Source: Caloramator quimbayensis (GTDB lineage: Bacteria; Bacillota; Clostridia; Clostridiales; Caloramatoraceae). From it: a stretch of DNA of 64,000 bases. A program made the position numbers and the translations under genes. Below the pieces are notes generated by a model. It was not told the origin of the DNA. It searched no databases and saw only the letters and a list, made by a program, of their open reading frames with translations. Every line of letters begins with the position of its first letter. Position 1 is the first letter of the stretch. Positions 1 to 8,254 of the stretch are shown one piece after another. The DNA lies in NCBI RefSeq assembly GCF_900167605.1, contig NZ_FUYH01000004.1, positions 62,001-126,000 of the forward strand, written 5' to 3'.

Positions 1-26
1 TTAATTTTTAGTTGGGAGGAGAAAAA

Positions 27-1349
27 ATGAAGGAGCAAAAAGTAAAACCCTCTATTCTTCCGGGATTTATGGAGCTTTTGCCAAAAGATCAGATTTTATT
101 CAATAAAATGATGGACACTATAAGAAGGAATTATGAAAAATATGGATTTGTTCCACTTGATACACCTCTTATAGAAAAATCAGAGGTTCTTCTCGCAAAG
201 GGAGGAGGAGAAACGGAAAAGCAGATATATAGATTTACAAAGGGAGATACGGATTTATCTTTAAGATTTGATTTAACTGTACCTCTTGCGCGATATGTAG
301 CACAGCATTTTTCAGAACTTAATTTCCCCTTTAGAAGATATCATATCGGAAAGGTCTATAGGGGAGAGAGAAACCAAAAGGGACGTTTCAGGGAATTTTA
401 TCAGTGTGATATAGATATAATAGGAAATGGAAAGCTAAGCATTATAAATGATGCGGAGATTCCAAGTATAATATACTCAACCTTTAAAGATTTAGGATTT
501 GAGGATTTTACTATACACATAAACAACAGAAAGATTCTTAATGGTTTCTTTGAATCTGTCAAGGTAGATAAAAAAATTGAAGTATTAAGGATAATAGATA
601 AGCTTGAAAAAATAGGTTATGATGCAGTAATTAAAGAGCTTGAGGAAATAGGAATTGAAAAAGATTCTATAGAAAGGATAATGGAGTTTATAGGAATTAA
701 AGGCTCTAATGATGATATATTATTAAAGCTTAAAGAACTTAATATAGAAAATGAACAGTTCCTTTTAGGACTTGATGAACTTAATAAAGTTGTGCACTAT
801 ATTAGATGTTTTAACGTTCCAGAAAAGAATTTTATAATTGATTTGACTATAGCAAGAGGACTTGACTATTATACAGGTACTGTATATGAAACTATTCTTA
901 ATAATTATCCCCAAATAGGAAGCGTATGCTCGGGCGGAAGATACGATAATCTTGCTGAATTCTATACAGATCAAAAACTTCCGGGAGTTGGTATATCCAT
1001 AGGCTTAACGAGGCTTTTCTATCAGCTGAGGGAAGCTGAAATAATTGGCGAAAACGCTTCATCTACACTATCTGAAGTATTGCTTATTCCTATGGGAGAA
1101 ACTCTCGATTATTCTATAGAAGTTGCTAATTCATTAAGGAATGAAGGAATCGTATGTGAAATTTACTATGAAGATGCTAAAATAGGAAAGAAGTTTGCTT
1201 ATGCGGATAAGCTTAATATTCCCTATGTGATTCTCATTGGTGAGGATGAACTGCAAAGGAAGATGGTTTCCTTAAAAAATATGAGCACAGGGGCACAAAA
1301 TATTATAGAAATAAGTGAAGCAGCAGAGACAATAAAAAACAGGCTTTAA
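27..1349 (+). CDS. hisS: histidyl-tRNA synthetase
   Basis: Class II aminoacyl-tRNA synthetase that charges tRNA-His in the cytoplasm. The 440-residue protein has the class II catalytic core, with motif 2 in the stretch FRRYHIGKVYRGE and the HisS signature RGLDYYTGTVYE at residues 277-288. A C-terminal anticodon-binding domain follows (about 335-435). The full anticodon domain and intact signature argue against the HisZ paralogue. I chose the ATG at 27 because GGGAGGAG at 14-21 lies five bases upstream; an in-frame TTG at 12 overlaps that ribosome site. The DUF2971 gene follows after about 20 bases, so the two may share a transcript. The start of the operon lies outside the window. Confidence 0.95.
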   Translation: MKEQKVKPSILPGFMELLPKDQILFNKMMDTIRRNYEKYGFVPLDTPLIEKSEVLLAKGGGETEKQIYRFTKGDTDLSLRFDLTVPLARYVAQHFSELNFPFRRYHIGKVYRGERNQKGRFREFYQCDIDIIGNGKLSIINDAEIPSIIYSTFKDLGFEDFTIHINNRKILNGFFESVKVDKKIEVLRIIDKLEKIGYDAVIKELEEIGIEKDSIERIMEFIGIKGSNDDILLKLKELNIENEQFLLGLDELNKVVHYIRCFNVPEKNFIIDLTIARGLDYYTGTVYETILNNYPQIGSVCSGGRYDNLAEFYTDQKLPGVGISIGLTRLFYQLREAEIIGENASSTLSEVLLIPMGETLDYSIEVANSLRNEGIVCEIYYEDAKIGKKFAYADKLNIPYVILIGEDELQRKMVSLKNMSTGAQNIIEISEAAETIKNRL

Positions 1350-1369
1350 TTTAAAAGGTGAAATGTTTT

Positions 1370-2047
1370 ATGAAAAATGAAGAGGAGAGGTTTAAAGAAT
1401 TTATTCCTTATTCTAATGATATTATTTGTAAATACATGGACTTTCCTGAGTTTTTAGGTTTTTTAGAATATAAAAGCCTTCATTTCACAAGGGCGGATAA
1501 ATTTGAGGATGAGTTTGAAGGAAAAGTACCAAGGAGCTTTCAAAAATACTATTGCGATTTTTATAATTTTAGGAGAAAAACCTATATAAACAGCTGGAGC
1601 ATATTTCAAAGCGAATCCTATGCTATGTGGCATATATATTCTAAAAGATATGGAGTTGCTGTAAAAACTACTGTTGGAAAACTAAGCAAAGTACTTTTAA
1701 ATTCAGGGGCCAAGCTGTATAAAGTAAAATATGTTGATTATAATAAATGCGGCTTAAACATAGACGTTCCTCCATTAATAATAAACAAAGAGGCCGCAAA
1801 AAACTTCTTCCTTTTAAAGCCAAAATTTTATGAATATGAAAGGGAAATCAGGGCAATTGTTATTAACGATAAAGAGCTTCCCTTTATAGATGTTGGAGTT
1901 AATATAGAAAATTTTATAGATGAGGTTATTATAAGCCCCTTTGCAGATAAATGGTTTACAGGACTTGTTAGGGACTTGATATATAACCGTTATAATATGG
2001 ATTTTGTTAAAATATTTTGTTCGGATGTTGAAATAGGAAGGGTATAA
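1370..2047 (+). CDS. DUF2971-family protein of unknown function
   Basis: A 225-residue soluble protein with no signal peptide or membrane segment. It resembles the DUF2971 family: an aromatic-rich N-terminus (ICKYMDFPEFLGFLEYKSL), a central SWSIFQSESYAMWHIYS stretch followed by GVAVKTT, and a late FYEYEREIRAIV motif that in this family precedes an acidic beta strand. No biochemical function is established that I know of. The ATG at 1370 is preferred over the GTG at 1358 because AAAGGTGA at 1354-1361 sits eight bases before it. The gene lies between hisS and cinA, with 16 bases to cinA, so co-transcription is likely. The neighbours give no clear clue to function. Confidence 0.7.
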   Translation: MKNEEERFKEFIPYSNDIICKYMDFPEFLGFLEYKSLHFTRADKFEDEFEGKVPRSFQKYYCDFYNFRRKTYINSWSIFQSESYAMWHIYSKRYGVAVKTTVGKLSKVLLNSGAKLYKVKYVDYNKCGLNIDVPPLIINKEAAKNFFLLKPKFYEYEREIRAIVINDKELPFIDVGVNIENFIDEVIISPFADKWFTGLVRDLIYNRYNMDFVKIFCSDVEIGRV

Positions 2048-2063
2048 AATTAGGAGTGATAAA

Positions 2064-3302
2064 ATGATAGCTGAAATATTATCAGTTGGAACTGAGCTTT
2101 TGCTTGGAGATATACTAAATACAAATGCCCAATATCTTTCAAAAAGGCTTGCAGACTTAGGAATATTTGTCTATTTTCAAACTGTTGTGGGCGATAACAA
2201 CGAAAGATTAAAAAAAGCCTATGATATAGCTTTTAAAAGGGCGGATGTGGTTATAACAACAGGAGGTCTCGGGCCTACAAAGGATGATTTAACAAAGGAG
2301 ATTGGAGCAGAATATTTTGGGAAAAATCTTATCCTTCACGAGGATTTGCTTGAGGAAATTAAGGGGTACTTTAAAAAATTAAATAGAGATTTTGTAAAAA
2401 GTAATGAAAAGCAGGCATATTTCCCTGAAGGGGCTGTTATACTTCCAAATGAAAACGGTACAGCACCTGGATGCATAATAGATGAAAAAGGTAAAATGCT
2501 TATTATGCTCCCAGGGCCTCCCTTTGAGATGATACCCATGTTTGAAAATTATGTTGTCCCCTATATTAAAAAATATATTGATGGTGCAATAGTATCTAAG
2601 GTAATAAGAACCTTTGGAATAGGGGAAAGTTCTATGGCAGAGAAGGTTTCGGATTTAATAGAAAACATGACAAATCCAACAGTTGCACCCTATGCAAAAC
2701 AAAATGAAGCAATCCTTAGAATAACAGCAAGAGCAAAGGATGAATTTGAAGCTAAAAAGCTCATTGAACCTATAGCTGAAGAAATAAAAAATCGTCTTTT
2801 GGATTATGTTTATGGAGAAGACGATGATACCCTTGAAAATGTTGTGGGGAGGATGCTTTTAGATAAAAATATAACTATATCAACTGCTGAATCCTGTACT
2901 GGCGGACTTTTAGCGGCAAAGCTTATAAACTACCCGGGAATTTCAAAGGTGTTCATTGAAGGGGCTGTAACTTACAGCAATGAAGCAAAAATAAGCCGCT
3001 TGAAAGTTAAAAAAGAAACATTACAAAAATATGGAGCTGTAAGCAGTCAGGTGGCAGCGGAGATGGCATTAGGGATTGCAAAAGCTTCAAATACGAGAAT
3101 TGGCATTTCAACTACCGGAATAGCAGGCCCAGGCGGAGGAAGCGATGAAAAACCCGTTGGACTTGTATATATAGGACTTTGCATAGATGGAAATGTTAAA
3201 ACAGTAAGATATAATTTTTCGGGGGACAGGCAAAAAATAAGAGAAAGAGCGGCAATGTATGCTATAGATTATCTTAGAAGAGAACTAAAAAATATTTTTT
3301 AA
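2064..3302 (+). CDS. cinA: competence/damage-inducible protein CinA (NMN deamidase family)
   Basis: A two-domain CinA of 412 residues, the usual length. The N-terminal half is the molybdopterin-binding-like domain, with the start MIAEILSVGTELLLG, the TTGGLGPTKDD loop and MLPGPPFEM. This domain is associated with ADP-ribose pyrophosphatase activity. The C-terminal half (about 258-410) is the nicotinamide-nucleotide amidase domain, with the TAESCTGGLLAAKL active-site stretch and GIAGPGGG. In the family it recycles NMN formed by NAD-dependent ligase; in some species it associates with RecA and competence. Start ATG at 2064 follows TTAGGAGTG. A weak six-base-pair hairpin follows the stop. Confidence 0.92.
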   Translation: MIAEILSVGTELLLGDILNTNAQYLSKRLADLGIFVYFQTVVGDNNERLKKAYDIAFKRADVVITTGGLGPTKDDLTKEIGAEYFGKNLILHEDLLEEIKGYFKKLNRDFVKSNEKQAYFPEGAVILPNENGTAPGCIIDEKGKMLIMLPGPPFEMIPMFENYVVPYIKKYIDGAIVSKVIRTFGIGESSMAEKVSDLIENMTNPTVAPYAKQNEAILRITARAKDEFEAKKLIEPIAEEIKNRLLDYVYGEDDDTLENVVGRMLLDKNITISTAESCTGGLLAAKLINYPGISKVFIEGAVTYSNEAKISRLKVKKETLQKYGAVSSQVAAEMALGIAKASNTRIGISTTGIAGPGGGSDEKPVGLVYIGLCIDGNVKTVRYNFSGDRQKIRERAAMYAIDYLRRELKNIF

Positions 3303-3327
3303 CCTAAACTTTAAAGAAAACTATAAT

Positions 3328-3350
3328 GACTATATTCATAGTCTTTAATT
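3328..3350 (+). terminator. weak hairpin after cinA
   Basis: GACTAT and ATAGTC pair around an ATTC loop and are followed by TTTAATT. Six base pairs of AT-rich stem make only a weak intrinsic terminator. The rest of the 136-base gap before the activator gene shows no other clear element. Confidence 0.3.
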
Positions 3351-3438
3351 ACGAAAATACATAATTTTTAGTATCTTATCTTTTCAAATATAACCTGTGT
3401 TATTGGATTAAAGCTTTTGTATCCGAAAGGAGATAACT

Positions 3439-4833
3439 ATGGATTTTTATAGTAAAATCCTTGAAATACTTATAAATAACATAGACGAGGGCATTCATGT
3501 AATTGATAGTGAAGGTAAGACAATTATATATAATAAAGCTATGGAAGCTCTTGAGGGATTTGATGGAAGCGAGGTAATAGGTAAAAAAATACTGGAGCTA
3601 TTTCCAAGCCTTAATGAAAATACAAGTACATTATGTAATGTACTAAAGAGCGGGGAACCTATTGGAGAGAGATATCAAAGCTATGTTAATAAAAAAGGCC
3701 ATAATATAACTGCTGTAAATATAACTCTCCCTATAAAATTAGATGATGAGATAGCCGGGGCAATTGAAATCTCAAAGGATTTTACAAAAGTTAAGGAACT
3801 TTATGATAGAATAATACATCTTACAGGAAAAAGCAAAAGCGAGATTAAAAGCGATAAAAAATACAATTTTGATAGTATAACAGGATGCAGCCCTAAATTT
3901 TTAAAATGTGTTGAAATGGCTAAAAAAGCAGCAGCTTCTTCATCTACAGTTTTGATATATGGTGAAACTGGGACAGGGAAGGAAGTTTTATCAAGATGCA
4001 TTCATAATGAAAGCGAAAGAGCTTTAAAACCTTTTGTTGCACTTAACTGTGCAGCACTTCCTGAGGGGCTTCTTGAGAGCATACTCTTTGGAACTATTAA
4101 GGGGAGTTTTACTGGTGCAGTTGACAGAATTGGTCTATTTGAACAGGCAAATGGAGGAACACTGCTTTTAGATGAAATAAATTCTATGAGTATAGCCCTT
4201 CAGGCAAAACTTCTAAGAGTTCTTCAGGAAGGGTATATAAGAAGGGTTGGAGATGTAAAGGATATACCTGTTGATGTCAGAATTATTGCAACCACAAATG
4301 AAGACCCATATACTGCTATTATAAAGGGAAGCATAAGAAAGGATCTTTATTATAGACTGAGCGTAATTAATATTGCAATTCCATCTCTTAGAGATAGAAA
4401 GGAAGATATACCTCTATTTATAAAAGACTTTATAAAAAAATATAATAATCAACTCTCAAAGGATGTTTGGGATATATCAAAGGAAGTATATGATGCATTT
4501 ATGTCCTATGATTGGCCAGGAAATGTAAGAGAACTTAAAAATTATATTGAAGGGGCTATGAACATGGTTTCAGGCCATATACTTCAAAAGGAACATTTTA
4601 CCCCCCAAATACAGGATACAGTATTTATTAAGTCAAAGGACCAGGATATGCTGAATATTAATAATTATTCCTTTAGCAGTTCACTTGATGAATATATGGA
4701 TGAGGTTGAAAAAAAGATAATAAAAGAAGCTCTTAAAAAGTGCGGAAATAACATATCTAAGGCATCAAAACTTTTAAAAATAAAAAGGCAGACTCTGCAG
4801 CAAAAAATTAAAAGGTATAATATAAACATGTGA
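3439..4833 (+). CDS. sigma-54-dependent activator, RocR-like, of the ornithine cluster
   Basis: Enhancer-binding protein of 464 residues. It has an N-terminal PAS sensor (about 1-115), a central AAA+ ATPase (about 145-370) with Walker A GETGTGKE (Lys181) and LLLDEINSM, and a C-terminal Fis-type helix-turn-helix (about 425-464). The sigma-54 contact loop reads GSFTGA at 222-227 where the consensus is GAFTGA. The preceding FGTIKG context is like RocR rather than the common FGHEKG form. Such proteins sense a small molecule, bind upstream sites and open -24/-12 promoters. A good -24/-12 promoter lies 209 bases downstream in front of ord, with paired inverted repeats between. I infer that it turns on ornithine breakdown; the ligand is not visible from sequence. 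Start follows AAAGGAGAT. Confidence 0.88.
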   Translation: MDFYSKILEILINNIDEGIHVIDSEGKTIIYNKAMEALEGFDGSEVIGKKILELFPSLNENTSTLCNVLKSGEPIGERYQSYVNKKGHNITAVNITLPIKLDDEIAGAIEISKDFTKVKELYDRIIHLTGKSKSEIKSDKKYNFDSITGCSPKFLKCVEMAKKAAASSSTVLIYGETGTGKEVLSRCIHNESERALKPFVALNCAALPEGLLESILFGTIKGSFTGAVDRIGLFEQANGGTLLLDEINSMSIALQAKLLRVLQEGYIRRVGDVKDIPVDVRIIATTNEDPYTAIIKGSIRKDLYYRLSVINIAIPSLRDRKEDIPLFIKDFIKKYNNQLSKDVWDISKEVYDAFMSYDWPGNVRELKNYIEGAMNMVSGHILQKEHFTPQIQDTVFIKSKDQDMLNINNYSFSSSLDEYMDEVEKKIIKEALKKCGNNISKASKLLKIKRQTLQQKIKRYNINM

Positions 4834-4837
4834 CAAA

Positions 4838-4881
4838 AAAATTGCACCTACATGCAAATAAAATTGCATAGGTGCAATTTT
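4838..4881. promoter_or_regulatory. inverted repeat 1, candidate activator site (or terminator)
   Basis: AAAATTGCACCT at 4838-4849 is repeated in inverted form at 4870-4881. Inside lies a second pair, ATGCAA at 4852-4857 and TTGCAT at 4864-4869. Each half is itself a TTGCA...TGCAA dyad. The centre is about 183 bases upstream of the -24 element of ord. The repeat begins just after the activator stop codon, so it may also serve as a terminator, although the following run (ATTTTATTATATTTTA) is a poor U-tract. Confidence 0.5.
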
Positions 4882-4910
4882 ATTATATTTTAGGCTTTTA
4901 TATATACATA

Positions 4911-4936
4911 TTTGGTGCAAAAAAAATTGCACTAAA
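4911..4936. promoter_or_regulatory. inverted repeat 2, candidate activator site
   Basis: TTTGGTGCAA at 4911-4920 and TTGCACTAAA at 4927-4936 form a 9-of-10 inverted repeat around six A. It shares the GGTGCAA/TTGCAC half-site with the larger repeat at 4838-4881. It lies about 120 bases upstream of the -24 box, a usual distance for enhancer sites of sigma-54 activators. Confidence 0.5.
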
Positions 4937-5041
4937 TATTAAGAATAATCACAAAAAAGATAAAATTAAGAATAAAAATTCGCTATGCTCATAATTCTTT
5001 GTATATATATAAATTTAAATTTAAAATTTTTATGAAAATTA

Positions 5042-5057
5042 TGGCATGTTTTTTGCA
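5042..5057 (+). promoter_or_regulatory. sigma-54 (-24/-12) promoter of the ornithine operon
   Basis: TGGCATGTTTTTTGCA matches the sigma-54 consensus TGGCAC-N5-TTGCA at 15 of 16 positions or better. The invariant GG is at 5043-5044 and GC at 5055-5056 with exact spacing. Transcription would start near 5068, about 30 bases before the ord ATG. The adjacent gene encodes a sigma-54 activator. Confidence 0.88.
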
Positions 5058-5096
5058 AATAAATATAATATAAATTTAATTTTGGAGGGTTAATAT

Positions 5097-6137
5097 ATGG
5101 ATAAAATTAAAGTAATACTTTGGGGTATTGGCAACATGGGCGGCGGAATGGCAAACATGATTCTTGATAAGGAAGGCTTTGAAATCGTAGGGGGAATAAT
5201 AAGAAATAAAAGCAAAGAAGGAATGGATCTTGGAGATTACCTCGGAATAGAAAGAAAGCTTAATGTAAAGGTTTCAACTAATGCAGAAAAAGTTTTAAAA
5301 GAAACAAAAGCAGATATAGTTTTACTTTCAATTGATTCCTTTGTTGAAGGAGTTTTTGAACCTATTAAATTAATAGTTTCTAATAAGATGAATGTTATAA
5401 CTATTGCTGAAGAGATGGCATATCCTTATAAGGTTGCTCCTGAAATGTCAGAGGAGATGGACAGACTTGCAAAGGAAAATGGGGTTACAATTCTTGGAAC
5501 AGGAGTAAACCCTGGATTTGTTCTTGATACTTTAATAATAACATTAACTGCAGCATGCAGAAGCGTAAAGAAGATAAAGGCAGCAAGAATTAATGACTTA
5601 TCACCCTTTGGAAAGACAGTTATGGTTGAGCAGGGTGTTGGTACAACCCCTGAGCAGTTTATGAAAGGAATTGAGGATGGGTCAATTTATGGACATGTTG
5701 GCTTTGAAGAATCAATACCAATGATAGCAGATGCTCTTGGAATAGAAATCGATGAAGTAAAACAGACAAGAGAACCAATTATATCAAAGGTTCATAGAGA
5801 AACTAAGGATGTTGTTGTAGAACCAGGTATGGTTGCAGGATGCAGACACTGCGGCTACGGACTTAAAAATGGAGAAGCTGTAATTATTCTTGAGCATCCA
5901 CAGCAGATACATCCAGAACTTGAAAACATTGAAACAGGAGATTATATATGGATTGAAGGAGATCCAAATCTCAACCTTTGCATAAAACCTGAAACTCCTG
6001 GAGGAATAGGAACTATTGCAACAGCTGTTAACATGATTCCTCACGTTATAAGCGCACAGCCTGGTCTTGTTACAATGAAGGATCTTCCAATACCGCATGT
6101 ATTTATGGATGATGTTAGGAATCATATAAAGAGGTGA
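5097..6137 (+). CDS. ord: 2,4-diaminopentanoate dehydrogenase
   Basis: Oxidatively deaminates 2,4-diaminopentanoate to 2-amino-4-ketopentanoate with NAD(P)+, the third step of anaerobic L-ornithine oxidation. The 346-residue protein starts with a Rossmann fold (GIGNMGGGMA, residues 10-19) and resembles the dihydrodipicolinate-reductase-like family, including the GTGVNPGFVLDT loop. Identification rests mainly on context: it is the first gene of a contiguous ord-ortA-ortB-oraS-oraE order that is conserved in ornithine-fermenting clostridia. GGAGGG at 5084-5089 sets the start. Transcription probably comes from the sigma-54 promoter at 5042-5057. Four bases separate it from ortA. Confidence 0.9.
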   Translation: MDKIKVILWGIGNMGGGMANMILDKEGFEIVGGIIRNKSKEGMDLGDYLGIERKLNVKVSTNAEKVLKETKADIVLLSIDSFVEGVFEPIKLIVSNKMNVITIAEEMAYPYKVAPEMSEEMDRLAKENGVTILGTGVNPGFVLDTLIITLTAACRSVKKIKAARINDLSPFGKTVMVEQGVGTTPEQFMKGIEDGSIYGHVGFEESIPMIADALGIEIDEVKQTREPIISKVHRETKDVVVEPGMVAGCRHCGYGLKNGEAVIILEHPQQIHPELENIETGDYIWIEGDPNLNLCIKPETPGGIGTIATAVNMIPHVISAQPGLVTMKDLPIPHVFMDDVRNHIKR

Positions 6138-6141
6138 TATA

Positions 6142-6453
6142 ATGTCTGATGCCAAAAAAGGTGACTGGGTTCAGATACATGAAATAGTATTAAAACCAGA
6201 AGAAAGAACAGGAAAGCTTCCTGAGGATACGAAGAAGGTTCCTCTCGAGCTTTGGGTAAAGGGATTTTTAAATCATGATGCAAATCTTAATGATATGGTT
6301 GAGATTACTACTTTAACAGGAAGAATAGTTAAGGGAGAACTTGTTTCAGTAAATCCAAGGTACGAATATGGATTTGGAGAAGAGTATGTTCCTGAGATAT
6401 TAAAAATTGGAAGGCAATTAAGAGGCATTTTAAAGGGCGGTGATAATAAATGA
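6142..6453 (+). CDS. ortA: 2-amino-4-ketopentanoate thiolase, alpha subunit
   Basis: Small subunit (103 residues) of the enzyme that cleaves 2-amino-4-ketopentanoate with CoA to acetyl-CoA and alanine. The protein is soluble, with a GDWVQIHEIVLKPEERT start and a compact beta-rich C-terminal half (TGRIVKGELVSVNP). It has no catalytic motif of its own; in the known enzyme the beta subunit carries PLP. It overlaps the start of ortB by four bases (ATGA), which suggests translational coupling and equal subunit supply. Called from length, sequence and fixed position between ord and ortB. Confidence 0.88.
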   Translation: MSDAKKGDWVQIHEIVLKPEERTGKLPEDTKKVPLELWVKGFLNHDANLNDMVEITTLTGRIVKGELVSVNPRYEYGFGEEYVPEILKIGRQLRGILKGGDNK

Positions 6454-7868
6454 TGGCTGATATAAGCTTTAATGCTGTAATGAATAGGAAAAATGAAATA
6501 ATGAAAAAAGCCCTTGGAATGGATTACTCCATATATGAAAGCGGAGGTATTGCCTTTGATTATGAAAAAATGATGAGAGATACAGGCTTTGGACTTTCAG
6601 ATGTCATGAAAATTCAAAGAGAAACTGGAGTAGGCAATACACCACTTTTAGAGCTTAAAAATTTAACAGAGCTTGTTAGAAGAATTTCACCTAAAGGCAA
6701 AGGTGCGAGAATATTTGTAAAGGATGAGGCATGCAATCCTTCAGGAAGTTTTAAAGACAGAAGAGCCTCTGTATCTGTGTATATAGCAAAAAAGCTTGGC
6801 TATAAGGGAGTTGTTGCTGCGACCAGCGGAAACTATGGTGCAGCAGTTGCATCTCAGGCTGCTATGAGAAACTTAGACTGCATTATAGTTCAGGAGTGCT
6901 ATGATTCAAGGAAGATTGGACAGCCTGAAATACTTGAAAAACAGAGAAAGTGTGAATGTCTTGGTGCAGAGGTTGTACAGCTAACGGTGGGCCCTGAACT
7001 TTTCTATACATTCCTTAGGATATTGGAAGATACAGGGTATTTCAATGCCTCCCTTTATTCTACCTTCGGAATTGCAGGGGTTGAAACTTTAGGATATGAG
7101 ATAGCTATGCAGTGCAGAGAGATGATAGGCCGTGATCCTGATGTAGTAGTTGCAACCCATGCAGGAGGAGGAAACTTAACAGGTACAGCAAGAGGCCTTA
7201 TAAAAGCTGGAGCTGTAAATACAAAAGTAATTGGTGCCAGTGTTGATTTAAAAGGTCTTCATATGGCATCAGATACTGCCTTTAACAGAAAATCTTTTAC
7301 AACTGGGCACACAGGCTTTGGCGTTCCCTATGCTACAGACCCTGATCATTCTGATGTCCCAAGGAGTGCAGCAAGGGCATTAAGATATATGGAGGATTAT
7401 CTTTTGGTGAAGCAGGGTGAGGTTTTCTACATAACAGAAGCCTTGTCTCAGCTTGAGGGAATGGAAAGAGGTCCTGCAGGGAACACTTCCCTTACTGCTG
7501 CCTTTGCTCTTGCACAACAGCTAAATGAAGACAAAATAATAGTTGTTCAGGAAACAGAATATACAGGTGCAGGAAAGCATCCTTTAGCTCAGCTTTCCTT
7601 TGCAAAGAAAAATGGAGTTGAAGTTAAATTTGGAAATCCTGATGAGGAAATACCTGGAACTAACATAATACTTCCTGAGCATCCAAGCCTTATAAAAGTT
7701 AGACATGCAGATTTAGGCAAAATGAAAAAATCATATATTAAGAATGCGGTAAAAAGAGCAAATGTAAGCTTAATAAGCGATAAAGATATAGAATTTTTAA
7801 TGCAGGATGTAAAAGAGGATAGAAAATTCGTTTTATCAGCATTAAATGAGCTTGGATTTAATATTTAG
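6450..7868 (+). CDS. ortB: 2-amino-4-ketopentanoate thiolase, beta subunit (PLP enzyme)
   Basis: PLP-dependent subunit of the thiolase. The 472-residue protein has the fold-type II (threonine synthase-like) architecture. The Schiff-base lysine is in NPSGSFKDRRA (Lys102), with a phosphate or cofactor-binding ATSGNYGAA stretch and a glycine-rich HAGGGNLTGTA loop. Together with ortA it makes alanine and acetyl-CoA. The acetyl-CoA can yield ATP through acetate. Two in-frame starts exist, ATG at 6450 and ATG at 6453; GGGCGGTGAT upstream serves either. It is followed 14 bases later by oraS. Without the neighbours it could be mistaken for threonine synthase or diaminopropionate ammonia-lyase. Confidence 0.9.
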   Translation: MMADISFNAVMNRKNEIMKKALGMDYSIYESGGIAFDYEKMMRDTGFGLSDVMKIQRETGVGNTPLLELKNLTELVRRISPKGKGARIFVKDEACNPSGSFKDRRASVSVYIAKKLGYKGVVAATSGNYGAAVASQAAMRNLDCIIVQECYDSRKIGQPEILEKQRKCECLGAEVVQLTVGPELFYTFLRILEDTGYFNASLYSTFGIAGVETLGYEIAMQCREMIGRDPDVVVATHAGGGNLTGTARGLIKAGAVNTKVIGASVDLKGLHMASDTAFNRKSFTTGHTGFGVPYATDPDHSDVPRSAARALRYMEDYLLVKQGEVFYITEALSQLEGMERGPAGNTSLTAAFALAQQLNEDKIIVVQETEYTGAGKHPLAQLSFAKKNGVEVKFGNPDEEIPGTNIILPEHPSLIKVRHADLGKMKKSYIKNAVKRANVSLISDKDIEFLMQDVKEDRKFVLSALNELGFNI

Positions 7869-7882
7869 TAAGGAGGGAAAAT

Positions 7883-8254
7883 ATGCCTATTAAAAGAGCG
7901 GATGATTATGAAGTTAGAAGAGAACACCTTAAAAATCTTACCGATGAAGAATTAGAGGAAAGATTTTGGGCTCTTGCTGAAAAAATAGTTGACCCTTTAG
8001 TTGAACTGGCAAGAAACAATACAACTCCCTCAATTGAAAGGTCAGTACTTTTAAGAATGGGATTTTCAAGCCTTGAAGCAAAGGATATAGTAAACAATAC
8101 TATAGACAGAGGACTTATGGGAAAAGGAGCAGGAAATGTTGTTTTAAAGGTATCAAAAAAGCTAAGCAGGGATTATAGAGAAGTTGGACGGGAGATGGCA
8201 CAGGGACTACATTGGGACTTAGCAGTAAACATTTTCAAAGGAGGTGAAAAGTAA
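7883..8254 (+). CDS. oraS: D-ornithine 4,5-aminomutase, small subunit
   Basis: Small subunit (123 residues) of the adenosylcobalamin- and PLP-dependent mutase that moves the terminal amino group of D-ornithine to give 2,4-diaminopentanoate. The protein is mainly helical, starts MPIKRADDYEVRREHL, and has no cofactor motif. In the known enzyme it supports the large subunit. AGGAGGG precedes the ATG. Its stop codon TAA overlaps the oraE start by one base (TAATG), so the two subunits are translationally coupled. Confidence 0.9.
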   Translation: MPIKRADDYEVRREHLKNLTDEELEERFWALAEKIVDPLVELARNNTTPSIERSVLLRMGFSSLEAKDIVNNTIDRGLMGKGAGNVVLKVSKKLSRDYREVGREMAQGLHWDLAVNIFKGGEK

